Assembly (NCBI RefSeq): GCF_029168945.1
Contig: NC_083607.1
Span: 33,403,257 to 33,467,256, forward strand
Reading direction: 5' to 3'
Length of the DNA: 64,000 nucleotides
From: Cannabis sativa
Taxonomy: Eukaryota; Streptophyta; Magnoliopsida; Rosales; Cannabaceae
A program made the translations under genes and the position numbers. A model generated the notes under the pieces. It was given only the letters and a program-made list of their open reading frames with translations. It was not told where the DNA came from and did not search any database. Shown in pieces: positions 35,573-47,181 of the stretch (its first letter is position 1; each line of letters starts with the position of its first letter).

Positions 35573-36805
35573 CTATCCCCCCCTTAAAAGGATTTCGTCC
35601 CCGAAATCTAACCTGAATAACTCTGGATATTGAGCTCGCATAACTGATTCTAGCTCCCAGGTGGCTTCTTCCACCTTACTGTTTCTCCAGAGAACCTTGA
35701 CCAATGCTATGGTCTTATTCCGAAGGACTTTATCCTTTCTATCTAGGATCTGCACTGGTTGTTCCTCATATGACATGTCTGGCTGAAGTTGAAGACTCTC
35801 ATAACTGAGTATATGAGAGGGGTCTAAAACGTATTTTCTCAACATTGAGACATGGAATACGTTGTGCACTGCTGATAAGGCTGGAGGCAATGCTAACCGA
35901 TATGCCACTTGACCTATCTTCTCGAGAATCTCGAAAGGTCCTGTAAATCTAGGGCATAACTTGCCTCTTTTCCCGAAACGTTTAATCCCCTTCATCGGAG
36001 ATACCCGTAAAAATACATGTTCCCCTACTTGGAACTCAACATCTCTGCGTTTCGGATCTGCGTAACTCTTCTGTCTGCTCTGTGAGGCCAGCATTCTAGC
36101 TTTTATCTTTTCTATTGCCTCATTGGTCCGCTGAACTGACTCTGGACCTAGGTATTTCCTCTCCCCTGTCTCATCCCAGTGGATAGGGGATCTACATTTC
36201 CTACCGTACAACAGTTCATAGGGAGCCATCCCTATCGTACTCTGATAACTGTTGTTGTACGAAAATTCTATCAACGGTAGATATTTACTCCATGAACCCT
36301 CAAAGTCCATAACACAGGCTCTCAACATATCCTCCAATATCTGAATTGTCCTTTCGGATTGACCATCTGTCTGAGGATGGAATGCTGTACTGAATTTTAG
36401 CTTTGTACCCATTGCCCGTTGCAAACTTTGCCAAAATTTGGAGGTGAACTTCAGATCCCTGTCCGAAACTATAGACTTCGGTACCCCGTGAAGTCTCACT
36501 ATCTCTCTGACATATAACTCTGCCAACTGATCCACTGTAAATGTTGTTCTAACCGGCAGAAAATGAGCAGATTTCGTAAATCGATCCACCACTACCCAGA
36601 TGGAATCAAATAAACCCGTGGTCCTAGGTAACCCGACCACAAAATCCATTGTAATATCCTCCCATTTCCATTCTGGTAGGGTTAGAGGCTGCAACAACCC
36701 TGCTGGTCTCTGATGTTCAGCCTTAATCTGCTGACATGTGAGGCATCTTGATACGAATTCTACTAAATTCTTCTTCATACCGCTCCACCAGAAGTACGGT
36801 TTCAA
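35573..36805 (-). CDS. Integrase (C-terminal part) with chromodomain, element D
   Basis: 410 open codons. Residues 21-24 (CLTC) complete the zinc finger whose His residues lie before the stop at about 36812. The integrase core has D54 (TMDF), D115 (VSDRD) and E151 (GQSERT), the DDE triad. Residues about 350-398 form a chromodomain-like end (QILDRKDKVLRNKTIALVKV, then LWRNSKVEEATWEL), as in Tekay/Del chromoviruses, where it steers insertion toward marked chromatin. The product integrates the DNA copy in the nucleus. The frame ends at the polypurine tract. It is one polyprotein with the RT frame upstream, separated only by an in-frame TAG. The start methionine given is internal; translation would come through from gag. 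Confidence 0.92.
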   Translation of the reverse strand: MKPYFWWSGMKKNLVEFVSRCLTCQQIKAEHQRPAGLLQPLTLPEWKWEDITMDFVVGLPRTTGLFDSIWVVVDRFTKSAHFLPVRTTFTVDQLAELYVREIVRLHGVPKSIVSDRDLKFTSKFWQSLQRAMGTKLKFSTAFHPQTDGQSERTIQILEDMLRACVMDFEGSWSKYLPLIEFSYNNSYQSTIGMAPYELLYGRKCRSPIHWDETGERKYLGPESVQRTNEAIEKIKARMLASQSRQKSYADPKRRDVEFQVGEHVFLRVSPMKGIKRFGKRGKLCPRFTGPFEILEKIGQVAYRLALPPALSAVHNVFHVSMLRKYVLDPSHILSYESLQLQPDMSYEEQPVQILDRKDKVLRNKTIALVKVLWRNSKVEEATWELESVMRAQYPELFRLDFGDEILLRGG

Positions 36806-36814
36806 ATCTTGGTA

Positions 36815-38197
36815 CTACTTGGTGGTGCCGGGATGCAGAGAATACGGGGTAGAATGAGCCTCCTCAAAGATCTCGTTTCTCAGTTCCACACTGTTCGGAA
36901 CACAAACCCTGGCTTTATACAAAAGCATCCCACTATCTGACACTGAAAAGTCCTTGGCTTGACCAGCCAACACCTCATCTCGAATTTTCACTAACTCCGG
37001 ATCTGTCATCTGAGCGACTTTTATTCTTTCCAACAGATCAGATTGCAGCGTCAAGTTGTGAAGCTGACCTATCACAAACTCAATGCTGGATCTAACCATA
37101 TCCTCTGCTAGCTGAGGTGAGATCTGAACCATGCTAGCTACTTGCCCGGGACCCTTTCTGCTCAGGGCATCGGCCACTACATTGGCTTTTCCGGGAGGGT
37201 AGAGGATCTCACAATCGTAATCCTTCACTAATTCCAACCAACGCCTTTGTCTCATGTTCAAATCTTTCTGAGTAAAGAAATACATGAGACTTTTATGGTC
37301 GGTATAGATCTCACACTTCTCCCCGTAAAGGTAATGCCGCCAAATCTTCAGTGCAAAAACCACTGCGGCCAATTCTAAATCATGAGTCGGGTATCGCTGT
37401 TCATAATCCTTTAACTGACGGGAGGCATAAGCGATAACCCGATCGGCTTGCATCAATACACACCCCAAACCCTGTTTGGATGCGTCACAGTAGACTACGA
37501 ACTTCTCCTTGTCCGAAGGCAAAGCTAGTACCGGAGCAGTAATCAACCTCTGTTTCAGCTCTTGAAAACTAGCTTCGCATTTATCTGACCAGATAAACCG
37601 CTGATTCTTCTTTGTAAGCTCGGTTAGGGGCATTGAGATTTTGGAGAACCCCTCCACGAACCTACGGTAGTACCCAGCTAATCCCAAGAAGCTTCTGATC
37701 TCAGTCACTGTCTTCAGTCTCGGCCAATCCCTGACGGATTCAATCTTCCCGGGATCCACCTTGATCCCATCTTTACTCACAATGTGCCCTAGGAAGGACA
37801 CCTGAGACAACCAGAACTCACATTTCTTGAACTTGGCGTAAAGCTTATGTTCTCGAAGTCGTTGCAGTACCATTTGAAGATGTAACTTATGCTCCTCTTC
37901 TGATTGAGAGTACACGAGGATGTCGTCGATAAACACAATCACACAGATATCGAGGAAATCCTTGAATACTCTATTCATCAGGTCCATGAATGCTGCAGGA
38001 GCATTGGTTAGTCCGAATGACATAACCAGAAACTCGTAATGTCCATACCTAGTGCGGAAAGCCGTCTTCGGAATGTCCTCCTCTCGGATTCTCAACTGAT
38101 GATAACCCGAACGGAGATCAATCTTAGAAAAGACCGTCTTCCCCTGAAGCTGATCGAACAAGTCATCGATCCTAGGTAATGGATATTTATTCTTCAC
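36815..38197 (-). CDS. Reverse transcriptase and RNase H, plus integrase N-terminus, element D
   Basis: 460 open codons. RT motifs run from [14 protein letters not shown] (residue 7 on) through [13 protein letters not shown] to the active site FIDD at 89-92. RNase H starts about residue 232 with YCDAS at 236-240 and VVADALSRK at its end. The last 50 residues begin the integrase zinc finger (LHPGTTK). The polyprotein copies the RNA into DNA in cytoplasmic particles. The first in-frame Met is not a real start: a one-base frameshift near 38205 separates it from the protease frame, and a stop at about 36812 separates it from the integrase frame. All key residues are intact. Confidence 0.93.
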   Translation of the reverse strand: MKNKYPLPRIDDLFDQLQGKTVFSKIDLRSGYHQLRIREEDIPKTAFRTRYGHYEFLVMSFGLTNAPAAFMDLMNRVFKDFLDICVIVFIDDILVYSQSEEEHKLHLQMVLQRLREHKLYAKFKKCEFWLSQVSFLGHIVSKDGIKVDPGKIESVRDWPRLKTVTEIRSFLGLAGYYRRFVEGFSKISMPLTELTKKNQRFIWSDKCEASFQELKQRLITAPVLALPSDKEKFVVYCDASKQGLGCVLMQADRVIAYASRQLKDYEQRYPTHDLELAAVVFALKIWRHYLYGEKCEIYTDHKSLMYFFTQKDLNMRQRRWLELVKDYDCEILYPPGKANVVADALSRKGPGQVASMVQISPQLAEDMVRSSIEFVIGQLHNLTLQSDLLERIKVAQMTDPELVKIRDEVLAGQAKDFSVSDSGMLLYKARVCVPNSVELRNEIFEEAHSTPYSLHPGTTK

Positions 38198-39389
38198 CGT
38201 CGAGCTTGTTCAACTCTCCGTAGTCGATGCACATCCTCATAGATCCATCCTTCTTCTTGACGAACACAACCGGGGCTCCCCAGGGTGACACACTGGGCCG
38301 AATGAACCCTATGTCAAGCAACCCTTGGAGCTGAATCTTTAATTCCTTAAGTTCAGCTGGAGCCATCCTATACGGGGCTTTGGAAACCGGATCCACCCCT
38401 GGTGCCAAGTCGATCACGAAATCAATCTCCCGCTGAGGCGGTAACCCAGGAAGTTCTTCGAGAAAAACGTCCAAAAATTCCCGAACCACTCTGATGTCCT
38501 CTGGCCGAATGGTGTCTGGCCGAGTGGTGTCCACCACCACGGCCAGAAACCCTAAGCACCCGCCGTGCAACAATTCTCTCGCTGACATAGCCGAGATCAC
38601 CGGGATCCGAGATCCCTGAACTGAACCCACAAATACAAACGGTTCTTCACTTTCCGGTTGGAAGACCACCATCTTCCTTTTACAGTCAATGCTCGCCGAA
38701 TATTTAGATAGGAAATCCATTCCTAAAATAATATCGAATTCGACTAAACTCATCTCTATCAGATCAGCGCTTAACTCTCTACCATCTATCCTGATCGGCA
38801 TAGACCTAATCCACCTATTGGAGATAACCAATTCTCCGCCAGGTAACAGGGTTCCAAACCCTGATTCATATCTATCATAGAGTCTACCCAATTTACTAAA
38901 GACTCTGGCCGCCACATAAGAATGTGTAGCCCCAGAATCAAACAGCACTGAATATAGCGAGTTGTTAATAGAAAGCTGACCTGTGACTACTGATGGGCTG
39001 GCATCTGCATCAGCCTGCGTGATAGCGAGCACCCTGGCTGGAGTGGGTATCGCTGGAGCTCTCGGGGCCTCTGGTCGGAGCTGGGGACATTCCCTCTTGA
39101 AGTGTCCGGGCATGCCACAATGAAAGCATCCCTGACCTTTGCATTCACCCCGATGGTGCCTCTTACAGCTAGGGCACTCGGGATAGGAGAATCGGGTCTC
39201 ATTACCACCAGGACGACTACCTCTGTTCTGGTTCCCCCGGAACCTCTTGTTCTGACTCGAGCCGCCGGAAGCAGTGGGTGCTCTCTTCCTCTGATCAATG
39301 GCCGAACCACTACTCCCCCTGCTATAGCCTGATGCGGGAGGGGTAGGAGCCCCGCCACCAACCGAGTACCGGGCCGATTCGACATACAC
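38187..39389 (-). CDS. Nucleocapsid zinc knuckle and aspartic protease, element D
   Basis: 400 open codons. A Gly/Ser-rich linker comes first. A CCHC knuckle [14 protein letters not shown] has C88, C91, H96 and C101. The pepsin-like protease has its active site DSGATHSY at 151-158 and a typical ILGMDFL further on. The end runs into the first RT motif ([11 protein letters not shown]) before the frameshift near 38205. The protease matures the gag-pol polyprotein. A second frameshift near 39390 separates this frame from gag upstream, so the first Met here is not the true start. Confidence 0.9.
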   Translation of the reverse strand: MYVESARYSVGGGAPTPPASGYSRGSSGSAIDQRKRAPTASGGSSQNKRFRGNQNRGSRPGGNETRFSYPECPSCKRHHRGECKGQGCFHCGMPGHFKRECPQLRPEAPRAPAIPTPARVLAITQADADASPSVVTGQLSINNSLYSVLFDSGATHSYVAARVFSKLGRLYDRYESGFGTLLPGGELVISNRWIRSMPIRIDGRELSADLIEMSLVEFDIILGMDFLSKYSASIDCKRKMVVFQPESEEPFVFVGSVQGSRIPVISAMSARELLHGGCLGFLAVVVDTTRPDTIRPEDIRVVREFLDVFLEELPGLPPQREIDFVIDLAPGVDPVSKAPYRMAPAELKELKIQLQGLLDIGFIRPSVSPWGAPVVFVKKKDGSMRMCIDYGELNKLDGEE

Positions 39390-40249
39390 CCCACTGCGCC
39401 CTCAGCTCGCAGTGCCTTCTCCACCATCTGAGCATAGGTGGTACTGTCGTCGGTGGTGATCATCAGGTCATGCCTGATCTTGGGATTCAACCCGTCCAGA
39501 TACTTCTCCTTCTTGCTGAAGTCGGTCGGCACAATTCCTGAGGCTAACCTCGCCAACCGATCAAACTGAGTAGTATACTCAGTGACGCTCATGTTCTCCC
39601 GCTGGGTCAGGTGAACGAACTCTTTCCTCTTGGCGCTTCTGACCGCCTCATTGTAGTATTTCGCATTAAAGAGTTCCTGGAACCTTTCCCAGGTCATGGT
39701 GGTGACGTCATGGATCTGAGACACCATGTCCCACCATACCGGGCGTCCTCCCGGAACCGAAACGTGGCGCACACCACTGCGTCGTTACGGTGACACCCAT
39801 AAAATTCGGTATCTTGGTGATCACCGTCGCCCACCGTTCGGCTTTCATCACGTCCGACCTCCCAGAAAACCGGAGGTGATTGCTTCTGAACCGCTCATAC
39901 GGAGGTTCCAATCTATGGGCCGCCACCACTATCTCGGCACAGGCATCGAGGCGGTGCCACCTGGAACTATGGGCACGAGAACCGGCAGAGCACCCCGCCG
40001 TCTCAACCTACGAATCTCGAGGTCTTGTTCTTCGATCCGGCTTGCATTTCCGCAAACCGCAACTCCCGATTCGGGGCTCCCCGATCGGCCGGGAGCCCGG
40101 GCGCCCGTGGTGGGTTCTCATCACCCCGTCCACGAGCCTGCCTCGGGGACCTCTCGCCTCGGCCCCAGCGAGTGGGGAAACTGGGCTCCCTGTCCTTGAT
40201 TCGACCCCACGGAGTTGCCCTGACTCCTGGTAGTCCGCCTGGCGTCCAT
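39390..40249 (-). pseudogene. Gag of element D, several frameshifts
   Basis: Starts at ATG 40249-40247 (MDARRTTRSQG), the same start as in F (54692). An Arg/Gly-rich N-terminus is followed by the gag core: PYERFR near 39890, then FQELFNAKYYNEAVRSAKRK and MSVTEYTTQFDRLARLASG in the frame 39772-38987. At least four one-base shifts lie between 39390 and 40230. Two that I can place sit in CGG-containing runs (about 39751 and 39792). Gag builds the particle. Because the shifts fall in the same sequence context as the LTR differences, some may be assembly errors rather than mutations. Confidence 0.85.
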
Positions 40250-40531
40250 CTGATTAGAACCGCCTGCGAAACCAAGAGTTGGCACATCAGGTCGTATTCA
40301 AGGCGAGCTTACTAATGCCGCTTAATTTGGAAATTAAAAACGAAACATGCGCCTATTCTACTATCAGGCTACTAACATGCTTCCTAACAGGCTTTTCTTT
40401 TTCATAACTGAATAAAATAAACTACTAAAGCAATAAAGGCTTACCGAACCGTGAACCGAGCTAACCGCCGATGATGATTGTACATGTCGTGACGATCTTC
40501 GGAAGACAACACAGCGGCTCTGATACCAAAT
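40250..40531 (-). other. 5' leader and primer-binding site of element D
   Basis: The plus strand has GCTCTGATACCA at 40517-40528, the complement of the initiator-Met site TGGTATCAGAGC, three bases from the LTR. The rest of the leader is related to 54531-54691 in F (e.g. AAAAGCCTGTTAGGA, TTCTAAT before the gag ATG). Confidence 0.9.
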
Positions 40532-42758
40532 TGTAACACCCTAACTACCTTAGGCGTATTACGTGATTTTTAAACGTACTGTGCAGCTCGTAGCTAATCA
40601 ACGAGGTTTATGGAAAAACGTGATTAATTAAAATTTTGCTTTTTAATTAAACTTATAAACCATATTACAAAAGACTCGGGATCCCGATTTATAAAATCAT
40701 TTACAAAAGTTTTAACTGTTTAACTATTACATAAAATTAAAAGTCGTCTAACGACCGATTACAAAAATTCAGCCTTGTCGTCCCGAGGATCGTACGCTCC
40801 AGGGCCTAACCGCCCCGACATGTACAATCTCATAAGCTCGCTCACGGTCCATCGCCTATAGCCTTGCCTTTACCTACACATGAACATAAAGCGTGAGTCG
40901 ACGGACTCGGCAAGAAAAGCATAATAATATCATACATAATTCTAACTGCCGTGTCCAACACGATGCGAGTCCCGCTACTGCCATGTCCAACATGGTACTG
41001 AGCCACTACTGCCATGTCCAACATGGTACTGAGTTTTGAACGTTCACGGGGACGGTACTATTGACAAGTATCCTCCCGATCGGTCGAACCGGTCATACTC
41101 CGCCGCCGGTCATACTCCACTGTACCGACGGGATAGGTCAATAGCACCGAACCACCAACCAAATGTCGGCTGATTGGTCGAACCGTCATACTCCGCCGTC
41201 GGTCATACTCCACTGTACCGACGTGACAGGTTGGATGGTTCGAAGCCTATATACATAACTAATGTAATCTAACAGGCTTCCTACATGCACGCTAAACATG
41301 TAATCTATATATGCATACTGTTATACTAATCTTACGGATTCCGATTTCGGGTGTGCGCCAACCCGACCGGAACCGAAGCCGAGTGGCGGACATCGGCTCC
41401 TAAACCATAAAAATCACAACGCTATAAGTGACACGCTAAATCACTTCCCGGGGACTAAAACTAGGAACTAAAAGTTTCCCTATCGATAAAAAGCATGGCA
41501 ATACCCCTAAAAACACAAAAACGAGGAAAACACGGGTTCGGAAAAATTCCCCAATAGGTAGGCAGGTTGCCAACCGAATTCCGGTTACGGGAATTACAGA
41601 CACCCATCCGGAATTCCGGTTGCACAACCGGAATTCCGGTTCCTCGCAGGAATTTTTCAAAAATTCCTAACTCGACCAAATCAAACCCAAATGGTTCCAA
41701 ACCTTCCAGACCTGCTCTAAATACCCCAAAGAACAAATCTAAGGCAACAAACTAACCCAGGAACCACAGAAACAAAATTCACCATTAAAGCTCAAGCTTT
41801 GAGTTCTAAACTCAAACTTGAGCAAATCCCACAAACATGCATTCAAACCTAGTTAATTCTACTCAAATATGCTTGAAATAGCTTCTGAAATCAAACAAAA
41901 ACCTCAACAATAACCCAGCAACAGATTCAATCAATACTCTTTGAAAATCATATTTTGAGCTAAAACTTCCAATTTTGAGCAAAGCAATTTAACACTCATT
42001 ACTAACAACCTAATTAATCACAAATCAACATACTTAAATCTCAGAAACAACAACAATATTCCAGCAGCAACAACATCAAAGATTCAAGCATGCAACAACC
42101 ATTTTCATCATAAATTTCAAGAAAAACAAAGTAAGAAACTAAAGCCAAGAGATACCTCAATGAAAATTCACTTTGATCTTGCTAAACCACTTGAATTAAC
42201 CAAGCAAAACCCAGCCCTTGCACAGCCAAGCCTTGGCCGAAAAGAGAGAGAGAGAGAGTTTTGAGTGTTTTGAAAATTTCTTTTAATTTTGACTAAGTGT
42301 TGAATTTTGTGAAAAAAGGAATATAAGCCACAAATCATATTTTATTTCAGCCAACAAATTAAAATAAAATAACCATTTAATCCATTAAATAAATCACATT
42401 AGACAAAACACTAATGGGGCAAAAAGACCATTTTGCCCCTCCACCATAAAACCACATAAATCATACTAAAGGGGTATTTTTGGGACATTCTAAATTCCCG
42501 GCCATTTCCGACATTCCCAATGTCTAGGACCCGTCCCCAAACTACTAACATACTAAGTTGTGATTTCTACTGAGCCAAACGACGAGTTCCAAAATACCGG
42601 GCACCGGAAACGCAAAATATGCAACTACTGAATAACATAACCATGCATTTCTGAATTCCATAAATAACAGTATCTTAAATTATTTAAATAGCTATAAATA
42701 ATTTCATAATTAATCACAATTAACTGATAATTTCCAAATTAACTAAGCGGGCTTTACA
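40532..42758 (-). repeat. 5' LTR of element D
   Basis: 2227 bp. Long stretches match 33332-35571 almost base for base, but about 30 changes and short indels are crowded between 40590 and 41650. The hairpin units and the CCGGAATTCCGG-type palindromes are present here too (about 41574-41643). Confidence 0.93.
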
Positions 42759-42763
42759 CAGGG

Positions 42764-42865
42764 CACTTTCACCTATGAGAGCAATATTTATGTTCTCTCT
42801 CCATTTAGGAAGTTAGATCCATTAAGCTTATTTTCAGTCAACAGTGATAACATGGGATTCAACAT
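42764..42865 (-). pseudogene. N-terminus of the copia gag of element C
   Basis: Minus strand from ATG at 42865. Reads LTENKLNGSNFL, then one base is missing, then WRENINIALIGESALFVLT in the next frame, up to the D insertion. Together with 33331-32464 it forms one gag gene. These N-terminal motifs are typical of copia gag. Confidence 0.8.
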
Positions 42866-45800
42866 GGCAATTCAGGATACTACGAGATAATTAATAGAAA
42901 TCAATTATGGTTTAACACAAAATCTTATTCAAAAATTATTAGCACATAGCAAGTAGGAATGACTAGAGAAAATACAAAAAAATACAATCCTTAATAATTT
43001 CCAAAGTTTTCAACAAACTGATATCAGTGTCCCATTTAGGCGAGAGTCAAAGCTATCATCCATTTAATAGAGTTGTCTGCTCATCTAAAATAATAAATAT
43101 TATAGCAACCTTTTATTCGATCGAAAAGAGAATCCGACGTTGTCCCGTTTAGGCGAGAGCCAAGCTCATTCCTATTTCATGAGCTTCCACCATTGTTTCA
43201 TACGTTTGTAAGACTTATACAGTCGTCGCCATTAGGGTGATCAATACTAATATAAAAAAACTTACAAATATACTTATCTTTCGAGATTAAACGGTGCTAA
43301 CTTGATAATGAACGTTCCTCCATTAGGGAGGATTACTCACTAAAACAATATCTATGTAAAACCAACAATGGAGATCGAATATCTTAATAATAATAAAGCT
43401 CATTATTTAAAATGTATTTTCTTCTAAGCTTTATTTATTTTAAATATATATTTATTAAATTTCAAATTTAGAATAAAACTCTAAATAAAATTTAATTTAA
43501 TATTTATAAAACTAAACTTAGATGGTTAATAAAATAAAATGAATTATTTCCATCTTAGTATGAATTTTCCAATAAATATTAAGAAAATTACTTAATTTAA
43601 GTTGTATTAATTTAAATTAATTAACAACTCAAATTAAAACTTTCTATAAATATATATTTATATATTGTATTTAAAAAAAATAAAGTATAAAATATACAAT
43701 TTTCGAAATACATTAAAATAAATTAATCTTTACTAGAAAAAATACTTCAAGCAAGAATATTATCTATCTAGATTTTCTTGACTAATTAATTCAATTTCTA
43801 ATAATATATTTTAGTTCTTTTATTTTAAATTAATCATTAAATGAAAAAATCATTAATTTAAGTTGATTCAAAATTAATTAAAATAATTAATTTACAACTT
43901 TAATCTATTTTTCAAGATAAATTCTAAATCATCTTGCATAATCAAATGCAATTTCGAAAAATGATTAATAAAATAAATAAAATATATTTTGAAAATTATT
44001 CAAATTTAAGTTGTTAGAAAAATACCCAACTTAAAATAATTTTCTATTTAATTAAATATCATGAAAAATAACAATATTTAAGTATCATTATGAAAATCAA
44101 CTTAGATATTTAATTTTCAATTTAATTAAATGTATTAAATTCAGAAAATAAATAATTAAGCATAGAGAAGGTTTAATTATTAATTTCCACTTTAATACTA
44201 GGAAGAATATTCTTAACTTGAATTGTACCAAAATTACAATTAATGATGTTTTCCTATTTTAAAATTAGAAATAATAATTAGTATATAGATAACTATCTAG
44301 AAAATATCTTAATTTAACTAAGTATCTTTTCAAGATTTGGAAAATATCTGATTTAAGTTGTTATAGAAAGTATCTAAAGTAATCAACTTAAAATTTCCAA
44401 ATAAAATTTAATTAAATATCAAAATTAAGTAGTAACTACCTAATTTAAGAATATTCCATTTTAAGTTTAAAAAATATCTTAAGAATCTTCAATAACCGAT
44501 TCCTAGAATTCATCAACTTAATATTAAATTCAAAAGATATTCAAATTTAAGTTAATAAGGAAAATTAGTAATAACTAATTTATAACTTAAATCGGAATAT
44601 TTAATGAAATAATAAAATTAAGTATCAGAAAGAATCAAGTTAGTTAAAATTCTTTATTTAATTAAATACAAGAAAAATACAAATAGTTTATCTAGAAATA
44701 ATATCTTAAACTAAGAGTGTTTTTCTTAAAATTAACTTTAAAATATTAAAATGAAAATAAATTTCATATATTTTAAAAGTTAATTATGTTGCTAATTAAT
44801 TTTATTAGGTTAAACTAATTTAATTAACCTAGTACAGTTATTCAAATCAGGAAAATGGGCCTTCACAATTGGGGTAGTTCATGTGAGGGGGAGCTGGGTT
44901 CAGTATGTCGTACCCACTTCTATTGGCCCCTATTTCTCACACAAGGCCCAAAAGAGAGGAATTAACCTTTAAATAAATAACTGTTATTAATTGAATAGGT
45001 CCAAAAACTAAATGGACCTAAATAAAAACTATCAGGGTGTGACATTTTATTTAGCAACAACCTATATGCATCTATAATAAAATAAACATATAGGCTCACA
45101 CAGGCACACAAATTTGGATGGATCCTATCATGTTACTAGGTCATACACAGATGAAAGAAAAACGTAAAATTTACCTGTTACAAATTATTTACTTGACCTA
45201 TTGACAATTGAACCATGGGTTAAAATCAGATCATTGGATCTGTCAACAAGTTAACCATGGCAATTTAGATCAAGCAATAATAGGTTTTAGAAAAACTTAC
45301 AAACACTCTAAAACACATACTCCTGCAACAAGTTAGATTTGATAGTTGGATGTAGGATTTATTTAATTTTAAAATATTAAATATATTTCGAAAATAATAA
45401 TATAAAAAAATATTTTTGGTTTTTAAAGAATGAAATAAAATAATATTTAAAATTAAACCTACAATTTTGAAAAATAAGGTTTTAAGTAACTTAAATATCA
45501 TTTCAAAAAAAAAACTTGCTAACTTACATTTTAAATTTCATGTTATTTTAAAATTAAATATACAATAAAATAGAAAATGATAAATACATACCCTTTTCTG
45601 ATTTTATAATTTAATTTAAGTAAAAATAACAAAATTTAAAAGTTAACTAAAATATCTTATTTCCCTTTTTAAAATGCCATGATTATAGTAATCTTATTTT
45701 AAATAAGGTCAAATTACTTTAAAAAGAAATATTTTATAAAAAGAATTTAATTTCTGACCTTAGATTTAAAAATAAGATAAAATAATAAAATTTTAAAGAA

Positions 45801-46389
45801 AATAAGAAAAGATGTAAGCAAAACTTGATTTTAACCTATTTTCAAATTCAAATTACACTAATATCTAAAATTAATTTTGAAAAAGCAAATTAATTTATTT
45901 CTGATAATTAGATTTGAAATATGGAAAATAAAATCAAAATACAAAACTGCACAAAAATCGGAAGTTAATTTCATGAAATAGCATGAAAAATCGAACAAAA
46001 CGAAGAAAAATTGCACGATGTACGGATGGTATGCATTGCATACCACCCCCGCGCGCAGGAGGGGTTTCCAGCCGTGTTTCCACGGCACTAGGAGGCTGCA
46101 AGCAGCCCTTCCGCGCGCGTGGGAGAGGTGATCACCACCTTAATTTTTCTCGATTTTCAAAAATTCATAACTAATTCAAATAAAATCGAAATCGAGTTTT
46201 GTAAAAAAATAAATTGCTTAAAATTTTTCAAACTATCAAATAAAAATAATTTCAGAAACAGAAAATCAATTATTGTTCCCAGAAGTCACAAACATCAATC
46301 AAGCATCAATATGACACACCATGATACCATCCAAATCACAAACAAATCGTTTTAAGGCCAAATTTCTTGCAAGCAAATCAATTACCATG
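42866..46389 (-). other. Long AT-rich leader of element C
   Basis: Counterpart of 2015-5383 in A, on the minus strand. It keeps the repeated GGCGAGAGTCAAAGC-type motif (plus-strand 43040 and 43153), the island 44857-44949, and carries a GC-rich hairpin cluster at 46027-46136. Short frames at 45265-46355 are chance. Confidence 0.7.
46027..46136 (-). other. GC-rich hairpin cluster in the leader of C
   Basis: In 110 bp of an otherwise very AT-rich leader: TGGTATGCA/TGCATACCA (46027-46045, one-base loop), GCCGTG/CACGGC (46071-46086, 4-base loop), GGCTGC/GCAGCC (46094-46107, 2-base loop) and the palindrome GGTGATCACC (46127-46136). It lies some 270-375 nt after the U5 end. A has GCTGCATGCAGC at 2298-2309, a similar distance from its U5 end. 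A packaging or dimer signal is possible. Confidence 0.5.
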
Positions 46390-46401
46390 GCTCTGATACC
46401 A
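46390..46401 (-). other. Primer-binding site of element C (initiator-Met tRNA)
   Basis: GCTCTGATACCA on the plus strand, complement of TGGTATCAGAGC, two bases from the LTR at 46404. A perfect 12-base site. Confidence 0.92.
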
Positions 46402-46403
46402 GT

Positions 46404-46790
46404 TGTTGGAATTTATTTTACCAGGATCTTTGATCTACTCACAAGTATGTTGATTTAACAACCTAAATATGAATATCTAAAACGATAAATAGAACACATA
46501 AAAAGTTAAGAAACCTTACAGTGGGTGCAGCGGAATAATGTGTCTCCTTCCACTCAGATCTCTAACCCTTGATTCCTGTCTGTCGCAGAGTATAATCAAG
46601 ATCTGAGCCTGAATGTCCTTCAGATGGATATGATCCTTCACAGTCTTCTAATCTATGATTGTGGTACTGTTTGCTGTGTGCGGGCACTTCTCTCTCACAA
46701 AGGATTTCGAAATTCTCTCTCTCTTTTCTTAGTCGTGTATGATCAAGCATGCAAGAGGAAGAGAGGAGGGCTGCTATATATAGGGCTTCA
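46404..46790 (-). repeat. Truncated 5' LTR of C (R-U5 only)
   Basis: Begins TGTTGGAATT next to the primer site and follows the full LTR at 28851 up to the TATA region (TATATATAGGG near 46780), where it stops. U3 is missing. A plus-strand LTR end follows at once. Confidence 0.85.
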
Positions 46791-47181
46791 GATTGCCTTT
46801 TTCAGAAAAACTGAGGCTTCCACTTTCTCTCTCTATAGCCGACCATACCTCTCTCTCTTTTCCTCTTCACAATTTCGAAACCTTAGTGATATAGAGTAGT
46901 GCCCACACACAGTAAGTGGTACCTCAATAATAGATTGGAAGACTGTGATGGATCACACACAAAGAGAAGGACATTCGGGCTCAGATCTTGATAATACTCT
47001 GCGACAGAAAGGATACAAGGGTTAGAGATATGAGTGGAAGGAGACATTATTCCCCTGCTACCAATGTAAGGTTTTCTTAACTTTATATGTGTTTAATTAT
47101 CGTTTTAGAAAGTTCATATTTAGGGTGTTAAACAACATACTTGTGAGCAGATCTAAGATCCTGGTAAAATAAATTCCAACA
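46791..47181 (+). repeat. Second truncated LTR (R-U5), opposite orientation
   Basis: Ends TTCCAACA at 47181, with the conserved R-U5 text in plus orientation (GTGCCCACACACAG near 46902). With 46404-46790 it makes a 778-bp inverted repeat with U5 ends outside. The arms are clearly not identical, so they come from two different copies. No primer site follows 47181. Confidence 0.85.

Larger units (their letters stand above)
33332..42758 (-). mobile_element. Ty3/gypsy chromovirus D (Tekay type)
   Basis: LTRs 33332-35571 and 40532-42758 (TGTAACACCC to GGGCTTTACA), TSD CAGGG at 33327-33331 and 42759-42763. Met-type primer site at 40528-40517 and a G-rich purine tract at 35572-35590, both minus strand. 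Gene order is gag, protease, RT, RNase H, integrase, chromodomain, the chromovirus order. It was inserted in the gag gene of C. Frame breaks lie in gag (several), near 39390, near 38205, and one stop at about 36812. Catalytic residues are all present. Confidence 0.95.
28851..46790 (-). mobile_element. Ty1/copia element C (same family as A and B), gag-bearing, interrupted by D
   Basis: Minus strand: 3' LTR at 28851-30764, purine tract just after 30764, gag remnant 33331-32464 and 42865-42764, leader 46389-42866, perfect Met-tRNA primer site 46401-46390, truncated 5' LTR from 46404. Element D splits the gag gene with TSD CAGGG. Compared with A it keeps gag and a zinc knuckle but has lost most pol. 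I could not find a target duplication, because the right end is rearranged. Confidence 0.85.

Noticed and set aside
39726..40315. GC-rich frames of 94-157 codons on both strands in the D gag start
   Set aside because: The area is the frameshifted gag N-terminus; high GC leaves all frames open. No independent domain.
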